Assembly: GCA_934408835.1 (NCBI GenBank)
Contig: CAKRVU010000056.1
Location: 1 to 7,656, forward strand
DNA: 7,656 bases
Direction of reading: 5' to 3'
DNA from: an uncultured Oscillospiraceae bacterium
Lineage (GTDB): Bacteria; Bacillota; Clostridia; Oscillospirales; Ruminococcaceae
Made by a program: the position numbers and the translations under genes. The notes under the pieces were generated by a model. It ran no database searches and was not told the origin of the DNA. It saw only the letters and a list, made by a program, of their open reading frames with translations. How positions within the stretch are numbered: position 1 is the stretch's first letter; each line of letters begins with the position of its first letter. This document shows positions 6,326-7,656 of the stretch, piece by piece.

Positions 6326-7085
6326 AAATAAATTGAAGAATTGTAAGAAACAGACGTCCTTTTCTGGTAGGTCGAACGGTGTCCTTGAATAAAAATTTCC
6401 CATAGCCGCGAATTGTAATCAAATCTCCTGGATGTACGTTGGTGTTTGGAACCAATACCGGAAAATGATTGAGAGATACCACTCCTGAGCGCACCATTTC
6501 CAACGCCTTTTCACGAGAAGCTCTGACAATCAATGCAACGACAGCGTCAAGTCGTAAAGATGCGACTGTCCCTTGAATTTCGTGAAATTTCTTTTGGGAA
6601 AACAGCTCCAAATCGACCCCTTTTTCCAAGGTGACTCCTACGCTGCCGATCCTATGTAGATCCTGTTTGACAAGAGGAACAACGGACTGTTTTAAATAAA
6701 ACGCACCACATTGGCTGGAAATCAAAATATCTCCAATGTGATCACGGGCAATATTCAAAGCCGTCAAAGCACCCAAAACATCCCTGTGTGAAAGCTGATA
6801 TCCCTTTGGAATGGAAAAAGAAAGGGCAGATATTGGAAAAACAGCTTCGTCAGGCTCCATATAAAAAGGAAATACTCCTAATATTTTTCTCTCGTTCGTT
6901 GAATAGCCACCAAAAAAACGATAGTTTTCAAATCGATTACAATCAATTTCCCGTTGAGCCAAAGCGATTTGCTGCTCGTTCCAAAACGGAGAATAAACAG
7001 CGTATTGCCGGCGAAACGCTACAGAAAACAAATCCTGAACGCGCGCGGAAATATACGCCTGCTCTTCCTGATAAGAACGTATCAT
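6324..7085 (-). CDS. ylmH: YlmH, S4-domain RNA-binding protein
   Basis: This is the YlmH family, conserved in the Gram-positive division cluster. The Bacillus protein has been linked to ribosome-associated quality control, where it binds stalled 50S subunits much as the S4 protein RqcP does; that role is known for the family and only inferred here. The 253 residues match the usual ~255-260. The N-terminal two thirds hold the YlmH-specific region with GGYSTNERKILGVFPFY (about 59-75) and a segment with HRDVLGALTALNIARDHIGDI (100-120). The C-terminal S4 domain (about 174-235) contains LRLDAVVALIVRASREKA and VNLNH-like SLNHFPVLVPNTNVHPGD, ending in RGYGKFLF. The ATG lies only 3 bp after the sepF stop and has no Shine-Dalgarno, so translation probably depends on ribosomes finishing sepF. 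The TAA stop overlaps the divIVA ribosome-binding site. Confidence 0.94.
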   Translation of the reverse strand: MIRSYQEEQAYISARVQDLFSVAFRRQYAVYSPFWNEQQIALAQREIDCNRFENYRFFGGYSTNERKILGVFPFYMEPDEAVFPISALSFSIPKGYQLSHRDVLGALTALNIARDHIGDILISSQCGAFYLKQSVVPLVKQDLHRIGSVGVTLEKGVDLELFSQKKFHEIQGTVASLRLDAVVALIVRASREKALEMVRSGVVSLNHFPVLVPNTNVHPGDLITIRGYGKFLFKDTVRPTRKGRLFLTILQFI

Positions 7086-7088
7086 GAA

Positions 7089-7520
7089 TTAGAAGAAAAC
7101 GCCGTTATTTTCCAATTCGTCCAATAGGTCTCCCATGACGTCGACATTATACGGTGTAATAATAAAGGTGCTGTTGGCAACCCGTTTAATTTGACCATTA
7201 TTGGCATACGCAACGCCACTTAAAAAATCCACAAGTCTGCGCGCAATATCTTTATTCGTCGATTCCAGATTCAAAACAACCGTCCGTTTTTCATTTAAAT
7301 GATCTGCGATGGTACTCGCGTCCTCAAAATGCTCCGGTTTTACAAGGATTACCTTCAGCTGCGTTGTTGCATTGATATTTACCACTTTGTTTTTGGACGA
7401 ATCCCTGTAGTTGTTATACTCGTTCCTGTTTTCATGATCTTTTACAATAAAATCATCCTCTGGGTAATCATAATCATCTTCCGTTCCGACCATTCCTTTG
7501 ATTTTATCCATCAGGCTCAT
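7089..7520 (-). CDS. sepF: Cell division protein SepF (YlmF)
   Basis: SepF anchors FtsZ polymers to the membrane and shapes the septum in Gram-positive bacteria, acting beside or in place of FtsA. The 143 residues have the family's three parts. The first is a short N-terminal amphipathic helix (MSLMDKIKGMVG), the membrane-targeting peptide. Next comes an acidic, Asn/Tyr-rich flexible linker (about residues 13-45). Last is the compact SepF domain (about 48-143), with the conserved FLSGVAYANNGQIKRV stretch, where dimer and FtsZ contacts lie, and the final TFIITPYNVDVMGDLLDELE block. Length matches the usual 140-160 residues. The ATG is set by a perfect AGGAGG. The gene lies between yggS and ylmH as in Bacillus and Clostridia. 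The stop is TAA, three bases before the ylmH ATG. Nothing suggests truncation. Confidence 0.96.
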   Translation of the reverse strand: MSLMDKIKGMVGTEDDYDYPEDDFIVKDHENRNEYNNYRDSSKNKVVNINATTQLKVILVKPEHFEDASTIADHLNEKRTVVLNLESTNKDIARRLVDFLSGVAYANNGQIKRVANSTFIITPYNVDVMGDLLDELENNGVFF

Positions 7521-7527
7521 TTTTTAT

Positions 7528-7533
7528 CCTCCT
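7528..7533 (-). promoter_or_regulatory. Shine-Dalgarno of sepF
   Basis: The minus strand carries a perfect AGGAGG seven bases upstream of the sepF ATG, in the 26-bp gap after yggS. It is the strongest ribosome-binding site in the window and fixes the sepF start at 7520. SepF is therefore probably translated independently of yggS. Confidence 0.9.
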
Positions 7534-7546
7534 AAATTATTGTCTT

Positions 7547-7656
7547 TTATCGCTTTCCAAATATTGCAGTGCCAATACGAATAATGTTTGCACCGCATTC
7601 TACCGCAGACTCAAAGTCTTCGCTCATCCCCATCGAAAGATAGGACATATTTATAT
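7547..7656 (-). CDS. yggS: YggS/YlmE family PLP homeostasis protein, C-terminal 35 residues only
   Basis: This is a partial gene that enters from the right edge; its last 35 codons and TAA stop are visible. The tail reads [16 protein letters not shown] followed by [14 protein letters not shown], which is the typical C-terminus of the YggS/YlmE/PROSC family: the SMGMS(x)D phosphate-binding turn and the final RIGTxIFG strand. These proteins are single-domain, fold-type III PLP-binding barrels with no known catalytic reaction; they buffer pyridoxal phosphate and affect amino-acid and B6 homeostasis in the cytoplasm. The PLP-binding lysine lies outside the window. The gene sits 26 bp upstream of sepF, the usual ylmE-ylmF order, and is almost certainly in the same operon. 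Identity is confident despite the short length because sequence and neighbourhood agree. Confidence 0.93.
   Translation of the reverse strand, partial: INMSYLSMGMSEDFESAVECGANIIRIGTAIFGKR

Noticed and set aside
6788..7087. Plus-strand frame of 99 codons opposite ylmH
   Set aside because: The antisense ylmH protein is well matched to its family over the whole length; the plus-strand translation has no recognisable features.

Overview
The window is a tightly packed, single-direction stretch of a Bacillota chromosome, most likely class Clostridia and perhaps the Oscillospirales/Ruminococcaceae side. The evidence is the gene order, the purine-rich Shine-Dalgarno sites, the moderately AT-rich composition, and a DivIVA with a long Pro-rich tail and a short conserved-looking C-terminus. 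The taxon is inferred from gene content, not from any search. Every gene that can be supported lies on the minus strand, so transcription runs from the right edge to the left.

Layout in transcription order: the 3' end of yggS/ylmE (7547-7656, PLP homeostasis protein), sepF (Z-ring anchor), ylmH (S4 RNA-binding protein), divIVA (polar/septal coiled-coil scaffold), ileS (isoleucyl-tRNA synthetase), lspA (lipoprotein signal peptidase), a RluA-family pseudouridine synthase (ylyB/rluD-like), and a Cof-type HAD phosphatase. This is the classic region distal to ftsZ in Gram-positives (ylmE-ylmF-ylmG-ylmH-divIVA-ileS-lspA-ylyB). It lacks ylmG and the dksA-like ylyA found in Bacillus. Gaps between genes are mostly 3-50 bp, and lspA and ylyB overlap, so this looks like one cell-division/translation/envelope operon. 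The last 204 bases hold no gene. They carry a good extended -10 promoter that would start the next minus-strand transcription unit beyond the left edge.

The most striking point is ileS. One continuous frame of 930 codons (2548-5337) is broken by a single in-frame UAG at codon 163. The next codons pick up the IleRS alignment at once, so this is a point nonsense change and not a frameshift. The N-terminal piece also has an altered class I signature: PYANVEIHLGT where the family has PYANG-x-IHxGH, and Tyr in place of the Asp before GPPY. The editing domain, KMSKS loop and C-terminal zinc finger downstream are intact. Two other genes here end at UAG at normal family lengths, so wholesale UAG reassignment is not supported. 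The best reading is an ileS that has recently lost function, with another IleRS elsewhere in the genome; sequence error and UAG readthrough remain open.

Other points of interest are a 13-bp hairpin between ileS and lspA with an orphan Shine-Dalgarno at its base, seven consecutive 11-residue repeats in DivIVA, a ylmH start with no Shine-Dalgarno placed 3 bp after the sepF stop, and the outward-facing promoter at the left edge.
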